DNA from: Petrolisthes cinctipes
Taxonomy: Eukaryota > Arthropoda > Malacostraca > Decapoda > Porcellanidae
Length of the DNA stretch: 64,000 nt
NCBI GenBank assembly: GCA_033782935.1
Contig: JAWQEG010000729.1
Coordinates: 241,001 to 305,000 of the forward strand
Direction: 5' to 3'
A program made the position numbers and the translations under genes. Positions 1-10,093 of the stretch are shown in pieces. Positions within the stretch are counted from its first letter, which is position 1. Each line of letters starts with the position of its first letter. The notes under the pieces were generated by a model. It was not told the origin of the DNA. It searched no databases and saw nothing but the letters and a program-made list of their open reading frames with translations.

Positions 1-244
1 TTTGGCACGAAAAAATGGATAGGGGTGAAGAGAGAAATATATTTAAGTACTAAACCGGGAGAAAATCAACCAAGAAAGTCCAAGTAAAGAATTTTGTAAA
101 TATTTTACAGATTCTATTTGAGATGATTGTGGCTGTTGAGGAGGCGGATTATGGGGCGGAATGCTTTGATGTAATTCTGATTCAAGAGACACAATTAATG
201 ATGAACGACCCAACCAAACTGTTTGCCAACATACGGGTGAGAAT
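1..244. other. Unassigned flank
   Basis: I see no gene, RNA or repeat that I can support here. Short open frames lack recognisable motifs. Confidence 0.5.
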
Positions 245-560
245 TGACCTTGCGTATTGCTTGACTTACCCGTGTGTTGCATGACTTAACTGTGTTGCCT
301 GATTTACCTGTGAATTGCTTGAATTAGTGTGTTGTGTGTTGCTGCTTTATCTGTGTATTGTCTTACCGGTGTATTGCCTTTCCTGTGGGTTGCCTTAGCT
401 TTGTGCTGCTTTATCTGTGTATTGCCTTACCTGTGTATTGCCTTTCCTGTGTGTTGCCTTACCTGTGTATTGCCTTACCTGTGTATAGCCTTACCTGCTT
501 GAAATAATGTGTTGTGTGTTGCTGCTTTACCGGTGTATTGCCTTACCTGTGTGCTGCCTG
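245..560. repeat. Degenerate minisatellite (TGTRTTGCCTTACC-like unit)
   Basis: Short units of the type TGTGTATTGCCTTACC recur many times with variants (TTTACC, TTTATC, TTTCC). The same array type recurs at 6068-6312, on the other side of LINE-A copy 1, including the shared phrase GTGTGTTGCTGCTTTA. The two arrays may be one array split by insertions, or two copies of a local satellite. Confidence 0.8.
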
Positions 561-1361
561 ATGTACACTCTCCCAAAAAAGTATCGGCATTAAAACGAAT
601 GAACGAAAACGACAATAAACGTATCATTATGGTGCATTGATTTGAAACCTTATAGATAGTGGTATTCCTGCCGATCAGTTGCCAATTATGCATATTCGTA
701 TTGCTTCATGAGTCAGAGAATCTATAGTGGATGCAAATCGAAACATATTCGCATTTCTTTACGTATTAGAGAAATTTCAAATATTATCGTAAGATTTGCC
801 CATTTCTAATGCTGAAAACTCACCTACCTCGGGACAGGAGGCCGTCAGTCGTGGCCTGAGACTGAGACCCCAAGATTATCGAGTGAAGCTTTGAAGTGTT
901 GGTTGCTTCACGTGTTTATACACGTTACTTTCTGGAGAGGGCAATGTCTGTTTGTGTTACTTTACAAAACCTTATTTAGAAGTATGAGAAGAAAAAGCAT
1001 AAGCCTACTTAATCCTACCCTATGCTATAACTGCATTATATTTAAGACAAAATACTACAATTACAGCGAATCTACTCAAAGATTCCTTTTTGGTTAAAAT
1101 CCGATTTGGTAACTTTATTCTCTGGGTTATCATTCTCATTATATTCAATAATTCAGTAAATCCCCCCTCCCCCAAAACCATCAATTATTAAAATTACATA
1201 ACGTATATCTGTAAAAATGAAGTCACAACTCTTACTCCACGACTTGCCTAATGCATGAATTATGTATGCTAGAGGATTTCACGTTTGTACAAAAATGAGA
1301 GTCAACTCATTGCCAGCAAGAATACCAACCCCACAGTACAGTCATACACGTAGCTTCAGTC
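561..1361. other. Unassigned, AT-rich flank of LINE-A copy 1
   Basis: I recognise no gene or repeat in this stretch. LINE-A homology starts abruptly at AGTCTCACCCC (1362). I could not find a target-site duplication for copy 1. Confidence 0.4.
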
Positions 1362-1649
1362 AGTCTCACCCCAACCTTCCTGGAGTGAAGACGTGTTCCT
1401 GGCGCTCTGCCTGTGTTGTTGTTTGTGTTGTTGTTTGTCTTGTTTCAACGTTCTTGTTTGTGTGTTGTTGTGTCTGTGGTGTTATAGTGGTTGTTTATAT
1501 TTTCTATCTCGTTTTTTTTGGGGGTTTTGCTGTTTGTGGTATTGTTGTTTGTGGTTTATTTATTTTTTGTATTGTGGTTCTGTGTGTGTATGTTCGTGTG
1601 TTCGTGTGTGTTCAGTTGTTCGCTTCCCATCTAGGCCTTGCCTGGCCTA

Positions 1650-3131
1650 ATGGAGAGTGCGGATTCGGATGTGGCTTCCTGCCTGGAGGCCGACTTGGCC
1701 ATGTCGGAGGAGGATGAGTCACCTATCGAGGATCACTGGCCTGAGCTGACTTCTCGCAACCCTCCCCCCCTCTCCTCGGTCACTCCGCAGCTCAGGTTGC
1801 AGCCTTCCACCTCCTCAACCTCAACCAAGCGACCCGTTGATGCCTCGTCCGACTCCTTGCAGGATTCCGATGGTGTGGACTCTTTGCCTCCGGCTGCCAA
1901 GACTGCCAAGGGTGCTTCAGCTGTGCATGACGTACCTTCTCTGCCTCAACGTGGTGTTTCTTCCTTGTATACCAACTCCTTGCCCTCGTCCAACCTTCCT
2001 GCTTTTGCCCCAAGAGATGCCTATGTCAAGCTCTCCTTCTCTGGGAACCCATCTACGGACACAAAGTTGCGTTGGTTGTCTGATGTCAACAGGGCCTTCC
2101 AGCTGCAGCGTGAACTGGCTGAAGTGAAGATGGCTGCTGTCACCTCCCGGTTTGTCTACATCTCAAGGAAGCGTCAGGATATCATTGATAGAGTGAAGGC
2201 TGGTGAATTTTTGTCTCTGCCTCTCATTCTTGAAGACTCGCCCGAGAGGCCTCGTAAGTTCCCCAGCTACATCCTTACCCGTTTTCCTATTGATGTTGAC
2301 CCGAAACTTGCTAAGGGATACCCTGGTGTGTACTTTGCCCGTCGTTTTTTCCAAGATGGTTCCACCATTAGCCGTATTGTTGTTGTCTGGAGTCAACCTG
2401 ATCCACCTCCAAATGAGATTTCCTTTGATTTCCTCCCTTGTCTTCCACCGTGTGAGGTGAGGAAACTTCATAATGAACAGCCTTGGTGCTACAGGTGCTG
2501 GGGTGTGGGGCATATCTCCCGGTACTGTTCTGCCAGGCCGAAGTGTGCATGGTGTGCCGCCGACCATGATTCCAAGACGTGTCCTGTCAGAGGCGAACCA
2601 TCACGTCCTGCTGCCTCCACCTCTGAGCCTTCACCTCCTGAGGATACGTCTCTATGGAAGTGTCCACGATGCTTTCAGCCAGGGGTTAACGTGTGGCATG
2701 GATGTACTCGACGTAAGGTCCAGGCTCGTGTCACTACTATTGCTCCGCCTCCACCACCGCCACCACCACCACCTCCCGAGTCTGCTCCCCCTACCAGCCC
2801 TGCCTCACCTCCAGACCTGGCCCTCTGCAAGTCTGTTGCTACCGTCATGGAACGATGTACGGCTCTCGAGAACCGCTTTTCTGCCCTTGAAGCCAGGATT
2901 GATGGGCTAGTTGCAGCGCAGGCTGCCAATGACTCCAAACTCTCCACCTTGGTCGAGGCTCAGCAGGCCATCATCTCAACTGTCACTACCCTTACCGAAA
3001 AGATGGATACTGTTGCATCTCGCCTTGAAAAACTTTTCGAGTCACTCCCTTCTCCTGGTACATCTTCTTCTCCAGGTCGCTCATCTGCCCCCACTCACCG
3101 GACTCCTACCTCCAAATACAGAGTTCGTTAG
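1650..3131 (+). CDS. LINE-A ORF1, gag-like zinc-knuckle nucleic-acid-binding protein
   Basis: Open frame of 493 codons from the first ATG (1650); upstream in-frame TTG at 1638 is not a convincing start. The product should coat the LINE RNA in the retrotransposition particle. The N-terminal third is acidic and Ser/Pro-rich. A central region (about 110-270) has no motif I can name. It is followed by two CCHC-type knuckles at about 284-316 (WCYRCW..GHISRYC and CAWC..H..TC) and a third Cys/His cluster at about 340-360 (CPRC..H..C). Next come a polyproline run (about 371-382) and a heptad-rich likely coiled coil (about 405-470). The stop TAG at 3129-3131 lies inside the ORF2 open frame, so ORF2 is probably reached by reinitiation or frameshift. 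It is intact, unlike the same ORF in copies 2 and 3. Confidence 0.85.
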   Translation: MESADSDVASCLEADLAMSEEDESPIEDHWPELTSRNPPPLSSVTPQLRLQPSTSSTSTKRPVDASSDSLQDSDGVDSLPPAAKTAKGASAVHDVPSLPQRGVSSLYTNSLPSSNLPAFAPRDAYVKLSFSGNPSTDTKLRWLSDVNRAFQLQRELAEVKMAAVTSRFVYISRKRQDIIDRVKAGEFLSLPLILEDSPERPRKFPSYILTRFPIDVDPKLAKGYPGVYFARRFFQDGSTISRIVVVWSQPDPPPNEISFDFLPCLPPCEVRKLHNEQPWCYRCWGVGHISRYCSARPKCAWCAADHDSKTCPVRGEPSRPAASTSEPSPPEDTSLWKCPRCFQPGVNVWHGCTRRKVQARVTTIAPPPPPPPPPPPESAPPTSPASPPDLALCKSVATVMERCTALENRFSALEARIDGLVAAQAANDSKLSTLVEAQQAIISTVTTLTEKMDTVASRLEKLFESLPSPGTSSSPGRSSAPTHRTPTSKYRVR

Positions 3132-5493
3132 TGATTGCTGGCTGGATGTCATCTCCTGGAATGTGTGTGGTATCATCAGTTATGCTAAGCTCACTCAACT
3201 CAAGGCCTATGTTTTTCGTCATCATCCCAGTGTTATTTTTCTCCAGGAAGCATTTCCAGGACGGCTGCTCGCTGCTGGACAAGCTCCTCCTCTCTCAGGT
3301 TATGTGCCATATGTTCATCTGGTAAGGAATGGTCTCCTGACTTACATACATAGCTCCTTGCAACATCGCCTTCTCCGTACCTCCACTGATCCTGACATGA
3401 CCTTTCAGCTATTTGAGGTTCTACCTGGGAATGGAGTACTACAACTATGTAATGTCTATTCTGCCCCAGCTAGACTCACTCTTGAGGCTCTTCCTTCTCC
3501 AACAGTGCGTGGTATGGTGTATATGGGAGATTTTAATGCTCGGCATTCTGATTTGGGTGATGGTACTGGCTCTATTAATCGTAATGGTGTTCGTCTCCTT
3601 TCATACATCCGCAAGCATCATCTGACACGCTGGGACTCTGGCGGTGCCACTCATTGCCGGGGAGGTACTCTGGATTACATCCTCTCGTCTGGCCTGATAG
3701 CATCTCTGGTCCAGTGCTCCTCCGTGCCAGACTTATTCTCTGATCACATTGCTCTTCGGTTTCATTATTCTTTAACTGCTGGGTCAGGGGCTTCAGCCAC
3801 TCGTTTGCATATTGCTGTGCCCCCTAAATATTGCCCGACTTACATCTTATTTATGGCCCATGTATTCCCTTCATTTGACATATCATCAGCTCAACAGTTG
3901 TACTCTGATCTTGTATCTGCTACTCATGACTTTTATAGGCTATACGTCTCCCGGCCACACCTCCAGCATCACCATACTGCCCACTCCTGGACGCTGGATA
4001 CACGTATACTGGAGGCAAAGGAGGAGGCTGAACGTGATGGCCTATTGTTTCAAGCCAACCCAACCCCTGACCTACTCCATCATTACCAGATGTCTAGGGA
4101 CGCTTTAGTTGCCCTGCAGGAGTGTGCTCACACTGAGTCTTGGCAGCGGTTCACGGACAGCATCAACCAGCAAACAAGTGTGGCTTCTATGTGGCACCTC
4201 ATCCATCGGGTTGTTAAAAAGACACCGGCCACTGCTCGTCATCACACTCCTGCCGACTATGCAAAACAACTTGTCGATGCCTGGTCAGAACAATCTACCC
4301 CAGCCAGTCTACCCATCCACATACAAGATGCACTCGCTTCCCGTGCTGCTGTCCATCGGCTACGTCTAATGTCTGCTCTGTTACAAGATGATGACGATGA
4401 TGCAGAGGAGATAACTGAGGAGGAGTTGCGACGTGCTCTCTGCCGGGGTAGAGCTTCTTCCCCTGGTGATGATGGTATTACTTATGCTGTGCTGCGCTTA
4501 CTTCAAAAAGTTCCTGGGAACCCTCTACTTCGACTGTACAATCTTTGTCTTCGTGACGGTTGTGTACCACGAGCCTGGACCAGCAGCACAATAATACCCA
4601 TCCCTAAGCCCGGCACTGCGAAGTTCAGGCCTATTTCCCTTACTTCCTGTTTCTGTAAGGTTATGGAGAGAATCTTACTCAATCGTCTCATGTACAGACT
4701 GCAGGATCGCCTTTCTCCATGGCTGTTTGGTTTCCTTCCCCAGCGGAGCACACATCACTGCCTGTACTCTCGCCTTTCCAGGGACAGTGTGGTGGCCTTC
4801 ATTGACCTTCGAAGTGCTTTCGATGTTGCTAATAGAGACGTCATTTTGGATCAACTGGTTGACTTTGGGATAAAGGGTAATCTATTACGGTGGATTCGGG
4901 GCTACCTGAGTAACAGGACCTCCCGTGTGTTTTTCTGTGGTGCACTCAGTCCTTTGCGCAGTTTTTATCTTGGTACGCCTCAAGGTGGTGTTCTCAGACC
5001 ATTGTTATTTAATATTCTGATGCATCGGTTGCTCACTTCTCTCCCTGATATTCCTGGAACTACAATTACGTGCTATGCTGATGATATCTGTGCTCATTCT
5101 ACCTCACCAAGGGATCTCCAGCGGTTTCTTGACTCCTTCTCTGTGGCCTCCTCTCACTGTGGCATTATTGTCTCCCCAGATAAGAGCAGAATATTCACCT
5201 GCCGCCTTCCTCAAGCTCAGCCAGTGTTCACCATTGGAGGGACTGTCATTCCCATGTGTTCCCAGTACTGCTACCTGGGTGCGCCAGTCAATATTTGGCC
5301 GATTGTCCCTACCAGACCTCAAGACCATCCCATTGTCCAGGACTTATTGGGTCGTCTCCAGCGCCGACTTACACCACTTCAATGGCTATCTAACAACTCC
5401 TTGGGCATCTCCATCCCAGTAGCCAGGACCATCTATATTGCTTTTATCCATTCAGTTGTTGATTACCTTTCCCCTGCTTTGATTCAACTTTGA
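2929..5493 (+). pseudogene. LINE-A ORF2 (endonuclease + reverse transcriptase), truncated by internal deletion
   Basis: The open frame overlaps the end of ORF1; 2929 is only the first ATG in frame and the true start may lie nearer 3100. An APE-type endonuclease follows: ISWNVCGI (about 3154), IFLQEAF, MGDFNARHSD, GTLDYIL and FSDHIAL. The reverse transcriptase shows IIPIPKPG, FRPISLTSCFCKVMERI, FIDLRSAFD, TPQGGV and the catalytic CYADD box near 5074. The frame ends at a TGA just after SPALIQL, where copy 2 continues for about 400 more residues including RNase H. Two small local defects also differ from copy 2: loss of three codons after QRSTHHCL, and GGVLRP in place of GGVLSP. The protein would lack RNase H and the C-terminal zinc finger, so this copy is very likely dead for autonomous movement. 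Confidence 0.85.
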
Positions 5494-5693
5494 CACCTGG
5501 TTTGTCGACACCTGCTGAACCATCAGGTTCTGGAGGAACTTCTGGTGCGCCACCCTCGTTTTGGTGGATTTAAGTAGGTCATGATGTAAATATTTGTCTG
5601 TGTGCTTGTGCTTCATTCTGTTGTGTTTTCGTGATGTGTGTGTGTGTGCTTGTATGTGTGTGTGGTCATTGGGTTCTCGTGAGTCCCGCCTAC

Positions 5694-5739
5694 CCTTGTG
5701 TACTGTTGTCTGCCTATTGACTGACGCTACGGCGCAATG

Positions 5740-5774
<35 letters not shown>

Positions 5775-5820
5775 GTGTACTGTTGTCTGCCTATTGACTG
5801 ACGCTACGGCGCAATGAATT
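5694..5820 (+). repeat. Duplicated LINE-A 3' tail
   Basis: The last about 50 bp of the LINE-A 3' UTR (CCTTGTGTACTG to GCGCAATGAATT) occurs at 5694-5743, then poly(A), then again at 5771-5820, followed by a second shorter A-rich tail. The two 50-bp blocks look identical by eye. Confidence 0.9.
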
Positions 5821-5833
5821 AATAATAAAAAAA

Positions 5834-5992
5834 AAGGCACCCCCCCCTCCTACCCTCCTCAAATCCCTCCTTACTTCTCCCTCTCACCAGTGAATGGTTC
5901 GAGCGAGCAGAGCTCACAACTAGTGTTTCGGGGTTATCTCGGCCAACATTGACAACGCTGGGTGGGCCTCACGGAAGTGTGACCAGCTGTAC
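5834..5992 (-). mobile_element. XY element terminal arm (ends in CAGCTGTAC)
   Basis: This is the reverse complement of the XY terminus at 28574-28713 and 47221-47370, sharing CACTAGTTGTGAGCTC, the GAACCATTCACTGG block and the outer end. It ends at GTAC (5989-5992), the same four bases that border the other XY termini. Its inner edge abuts the A-rich tail of LINE-A copy 1. Confidence 0.75.
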
Positions 5993-6067
5993 AATGTTAC
6001 CAGAACCGATATCACACCACTTAAAAGGTGTCTTGCCTGGGGGTGTCTTTACTTCTATGAGTGACTG

Positions 6068-6312
6068 TACATGTGAGTTGCTTGAATTAATGAATTGTGT
6101 GTTGCTGCTTTACCAGTGTATTGCCTTACCTGTGTATTGCCTTACCTGTGTTTTGCTTTACCTGTGTGTTGCTTTACCAGTGTATTGCCTTACCTGTGAA
6201 TGGTCTTACCTGTGTATTGCTTAACTTGTGTTTTGCCTTAAATGTGTGTTGCTTTACCAGTGTATTGCCTTACCGGTGTATTGCCTTTCCTGTGTGTTGC
6301 TTCACCTGTGTG
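6068..6312. repeat. Minisatellite, second array
   Basis: Tandem TGTATTGCCTTACC-type units with TGTGTTGCTTTACC variants, same family as 245-560. Confidence 0.8.
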
Positions 6313-6471
6313 TTCCAGAGTTTATATGCTGCTAGATAAATACTGAGTCGTGTATAATTTGGTAGTAACTTGTCCTGGATTACATTGCGTTTCCCGGTAG
6401 CCGGTACATTTCTGCAAGTGAAAAATAAAAATAAAGAGAATAGCTTTCATTTTCTATGTAAATAAAAGTAA

Positions 6472-6472
<1 letters not shown>

Positions 6473-6516
<44 letters not shown>
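6473..6516. repeat. (GT)n microsatellite
   Basis: Uninterrupted GT dinucleotide run of about 44 bp. Confidence 0.95.
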
Positions 6517-6520
<4 letters not shown>

Positions 6521-6984
6521 ATAGTCTGCGAACAGCATCATCCCACATATCACCCTCATCCTTACCCATATCCATCGTATCAAAGGAGACATCTTCGTAA
6601 ATAACTTAATTTTATGTTCTAATTAGTAGTCAAACTATTAATTTAACAGTCAATTCTGGGACACTATTTTCTTGATGAGTGTTTAAGTAGAAAAAGCATA
6701 AGATGTTTGAGTTTATCTCTGTCATATCATATCCTGAGTCACTTAATTATGATCAATATATTATAATCACTTGAGAGGAAAGCATCAATCGTTTACAAAC
6801 AGAGAATGAACAGGTTGTACAGAAAACCTCACTACATTGATACTTTTTTATTTATTACACCAGAAGTGGCTGAAACCGAGTGGCGATGTGTTCTTGGTGG
6901 AGCAGAACAGCTGTCCCGACCCCTTGCCTTCAGGTCTGTATGATAGATGAAGAGATGATTTAGGGCTTTATGCCTATCGACTCA
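6517..6984. other. Unassigned AT-rich sequence
   Basis: Nothing recognisable; no ORF with motifs, no repeat shared with the rest of the window that I could find. Confidence 0.4.
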
Positions 6985-7208
6985 TGGTGTTGGTCATTAA
7001 GGCAGTCAAGGTTTGTTACATCAACACATCTTCCCCCAGCCTACAAGGTTGCTATCCTGCTCTTACAGCCGGGTACCTACTTACTGCTAGGTGAACAGGG
7101 ACATAGGGTGCTTGAAAAATTGTCCAACAATTCCACTGACCTGGGGATCGAGCACGGAATTTCTCGCTTGCGAGGCGAGTGTGCTAACCATTACACCATC
7201 AGCACCCC
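6985..7208 (-). mobile_element. tRNA-derived SINE-like element
   Basis: Read on the minus strand, 7208 to about 7137 resembles a tRNA head. It has an A-box-like TGGTGTAATGG, a stem-loop CTCGC/CTCGCAA/GCGAG in the anticodon-arm position and a B-box-like GCTCGATCCC. The adjoining body (CTACTTACTGCTAGGTGAAC on the plus strand) resembles SINE bodies I associate with decapod genomes; that resemblance is from memory and unverified. No poly(A) tail was identified. Confidence 0.6.
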
Positions 7209-7252
7209 ATGATAGATGGTTTTGGGATCGTATTCATAGAACCTCTCAGAGT

Positions 7253-7430
7253 TTGTACACTCGTGATACATAATTTCTGACCAGAGTGTGAGGAGCCGAA
7301 AGCTTCGAATCGCCTGGTATGGTTCATTTCCCCACCCAGTACACATATAATGGTTGAGTTCGAATGCAGGGTATGTGTGGTGCCTGCCGTTAGTCTCTGG
7401 CAGAGATTACGTATCACGAGTGTACGTGTT
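7253..7430. repeat. Small inverted-repeat element
   Basis: Arms of about 35 bp: GTACACTCGTGATAC at 7255-7269 and its exact reverse complement at 7411-7425, with imperfect pairing extending inward. Possibly a MITE remnant. Confidence 0.6.
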
Positions 7431-7937
7431 CTTATGCTTACGTTACTGACCTCGCAACTAAAGTGGTTCATTTCACATTTCAAAGCAGTGGATTGTGTTC
7501 CTCATCTGAGGAAAGAGATGTACGGTACCTATATCAATACAAGTCAATATTATAATTTCAAAATATAGTATAATTTTATCCTAGCAATGAATGAACCGAG
7601 TAAAATATTAGCTAAAGAATAAACATTACTTTAATAAATACTAGCCTTAGTGATTATAAAGTCCAGATAACAACAGAACGGGACACTTACTGACCGAAAA
7701 TGGGTCCCTGTTGCGAATGACATTATGAAAATTGTCCCTCCTCTCCAGTTGTCATTGATGCTCATGTCCAGACCTACAGTATTGTTATTAGGACTTTGTA
7801 AACACCATGTCCCGTATTTAAGTAGGTATAGTTCACACCTAAGCTATAATTTTTGTTTCGTAAGCATTCATTCATGGCAAGGAATAAAACTCGGCACTGT
7901 TTTGCAATCATAATTTAGATTAGTATTTATAAAGGTA

Positions 7938-8093
7938 CAGGCACGAGCACTAATAAGTATACAGCATTGGTTGAAGCTTTAGGCCGTCCAATTCACCAAC
8001 GAACTAATTCCAATGGAGATCTTATTGTCCATTTATTTACTGTCTCTCTAGGTATTCGAAGCACACCTGAATACTTATTAGTGCTCGTGACTG
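7938..8093. mobile_element. TA-target MITE, copy 1 (Tc1/mariner-like)
   Basis: About 156 bp with inverted ends CAGGCACGAGCACTAATAAG and CTTATTAGTGCTCGTGACTG. It starts after TA (7936-7937); the right-hand TA has become AA. A clearer copy lies at 58870-59027 with shared interior (CAATGGAGATCTTATTG). No coding capacity, so it is a non-autonomous element mobilised in trans. Confidence 0.75.
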
Positions 8094-9183
8094 AACAATA
8101 CACTCCAAAGGTAATATTTTGTTCTTAGGAGTTATTCATGGCAAGGGAGTTTACTTTAGGTGATTCCTTTGATTACTGACAAGTGGTGGCTTTCATGGTT
8201 CTCTTTAAACTCCTCACTCAGGATCAACTTATAAATAGGCCAAAATTATGGACTTGATTAAACATTCAAAACTATCTTTTTCCCAGCAGTATGTAAATCA
8301 CAAACTTTACATTTGGGAGTCTTGTGTGAGATGTTTATACGTGATAATCATCGCCTTTTCTGTCTCTAGATGTTGAGTGGAAACGTCCCTCGAAGATTGT
8401 CTCCTAGAACGAGCTTCACGAAAAGATTACTGTTAAAGGGGATTAACAAGGCTGAGCTGATGTCCGTGAAAATTGTTGAAAAAAGTCAGCATGTGTATCT
8501 ATGCAGATATTGTTATTATTGATAAATATTATTGTTATTGCTATTATCATTGTCATTGTTATTATCTTTTACAGGACCAGCAGAAAAAGTACAGCCAGTA
8601 GCATAAGCATTTGAAGTGATGGTATGGTGGTGACTTTAGAGGTGGTGGTGGTAAGATAAACAGATAAATTTATATCTAAATATCCAAAATCCATGGTTAT
8701 CATTTAATGTGTTACGATGTTGACATTTTTATTCAGCATTGTATTGCTTCTTCTTAAAGTTTGAATAAAACTCTATTATACTAAGCAACATGGTTTTATT
8801 CAGTAGCAACCTCAAAGATCATTATGGATTCGTTTTCAACCGTTCCACGTAGATAAATACTCTTTTGGTGAATTCGGGGCTTCTGAGCCGGAATCACAAA
8901 ACATTTCAGAATATAAAATAAAATAATAATTAATTCAAAATAATTAATAATAAATTAATTAAGAACCAAAACGTGAACTATATTCTCCACCAAATCATGA
9001 AGTCATTCGACTCGGGTGGGCAAGGGATTGTAGACTGTGAGTGTATGTAAGCAAATGAGTAGATCTGATGTGTGGAAAAGAACTCTGTAGGTTTCCAATA
9101 CGTCATCGAGAGCGTAGGTATTCCCTTCATGATTTACCTCTGCTTAGAACATAATTAATAGCACGCCACACAGGTGCCTCTAG
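8094..9183. other. Unassigned AT-rich sequence with an ATT-rich patch
   Basis: A low-complexity ATT/ATC-rich tract lies at about 8505-8570. Otherwise I see no gene, RNA or shared repeat. Confidence 0.4.
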
Positions 9184-9683
9184 AGGCCTCCATAGACTAT
9201 CATTCATGCCTGCGCAAACTGGATGACTTTAGATTTGCCACACACTAGCAAGAAGACTGAGCAGTCACCACACCTTATCATGCATCACTATACAAGCGTG
9301 TGATTGACGAAAATCATGTTGGATATGGTTTACTTATTTGCGCAAACTATCAATCACACACCACGGTTATGCTTGGACAACCACCCAGTTTGGGCAGGTA
9401 TGAATGATAGTCTATGGAGGCCTTTAAGGCCTCCATAGACTATCAATCATGCCTGCACAAACTAGATGACTGTGCAATCATTTAAATTTGCCACACACTA
9501 GCAAGAAGACTGAGCAGTCACCACACATTATCATGCATCACTGTACAAGCGTGTGATTGATAAAAAGCTTTTTGGATATGGTTCAGTCATTTGCGAAACT
9601 CACCAATCACACCCACACACCACGGTTATGCTTGCACAACCACCCAGTTTGTACAGACATGATTGATAGTCTATGGAGGCCTT
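9184..9683. mobile_element. Two tandem copies of a TIR MITE (AGGCCTCCATAGACTATCA ends)
   Basis: Copy one is 9184-9424 and copy two 9426-9683. Each starts AGGCCTCCATAGACTATCA and ends with the reverse complement TGATAGTCTATGGAGGCCT, and the interiors share ACACTAGCAAGAAGACTGAG. The copies abut head to tail at the palindrome AGGCCTTTAAGGCCT. Longer TIR pairing includes the CAAACT/AGTTTG segment. A diverged, larger relative is at 59036-59848. Confidence 0.85.
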
Positions 9684-9887
9684 AATAAGAAATGATAAAT
9701 TAAATGCACAGTCGTACGCCACAATCCCTATAGTCCGAGCGATGGTTAAGTAGAACCTGGCACTAAATCATATAAAACATTTTATGTCTGATCTTGTATA
9801 TTTCTGAAGTCCTGAGTCGAAATCCGATGGAGGCCAAACGGCAAATGTTGAGCATTTTTCAGTATCCAAGATGGCTGCCAACTAATG

Positions 9888-9900
9888 CATAGTAAACAGT
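9888..9900. repeat. Target-site duplication of LINE-A copy 2 (3' side)
   Basis: CATAGTAAACAGT occurs here and again at 18287-18299, exactly bracketing the LINE. Confidence 0.9.
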
Positions 9901-10093
9901 TTTTTCTTTTTTCTTTTCTTTTTAATAATTAATTGCGCCGTAGCGTCAATCAACAGGCAGGCAACAATACATACTGGTAGGCGGGACCCATGAGAATACA
10001 ACGACTACAACCACACACACACACCACACACACACATCACGAAAACATAACAGAATGGAGCACAAGCACACAGACAAATATCTACATTATGAC

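Larger units (their letters stand above)
1362..5770 (+). mobile_element. LINE-A copy 1 (I/Jockey-like non-LTR retrotransposon), internally deleted
   Basis: The 5' end aligns with the 5' end of copy 2 (AGTCTCACCCCAACC), and the element ends in a pure poly(A) run at 5744-5770. It has a roughly 280-bp GT-rich 5' UTR, ORF1 (zinc knuckles), ORF2 (endonuclease and reverse transcriptase) and a 3' UTR with a TG-rich tract. Compared with copies 2 and 4, the RNase H part of ORF2 is missing: sequence jumps at about 5490 from the reverse transcriptase C-terminus to the last about 30 codons of ORF2. Presence of EN, RT and (in other copies) RNase H points to the I/R1/Jockey assemblage; I cannot fix the clade by eye. 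Confidence 0.9.

Noticed and set aside
1262..1717. Cys/Val-rich open frame over the LINE-A 5' UTR
   Set aside because: Produced by GT-rich 5' UTR; not in frame with ORF1 and not kept in copies 2 and 3.
2163..2567. Minus-strand open frames inside LINE-A ORF1 and ORF2
   Set aside because: Shadows of the coding strand; they recur in each copy only because the sense strand does.
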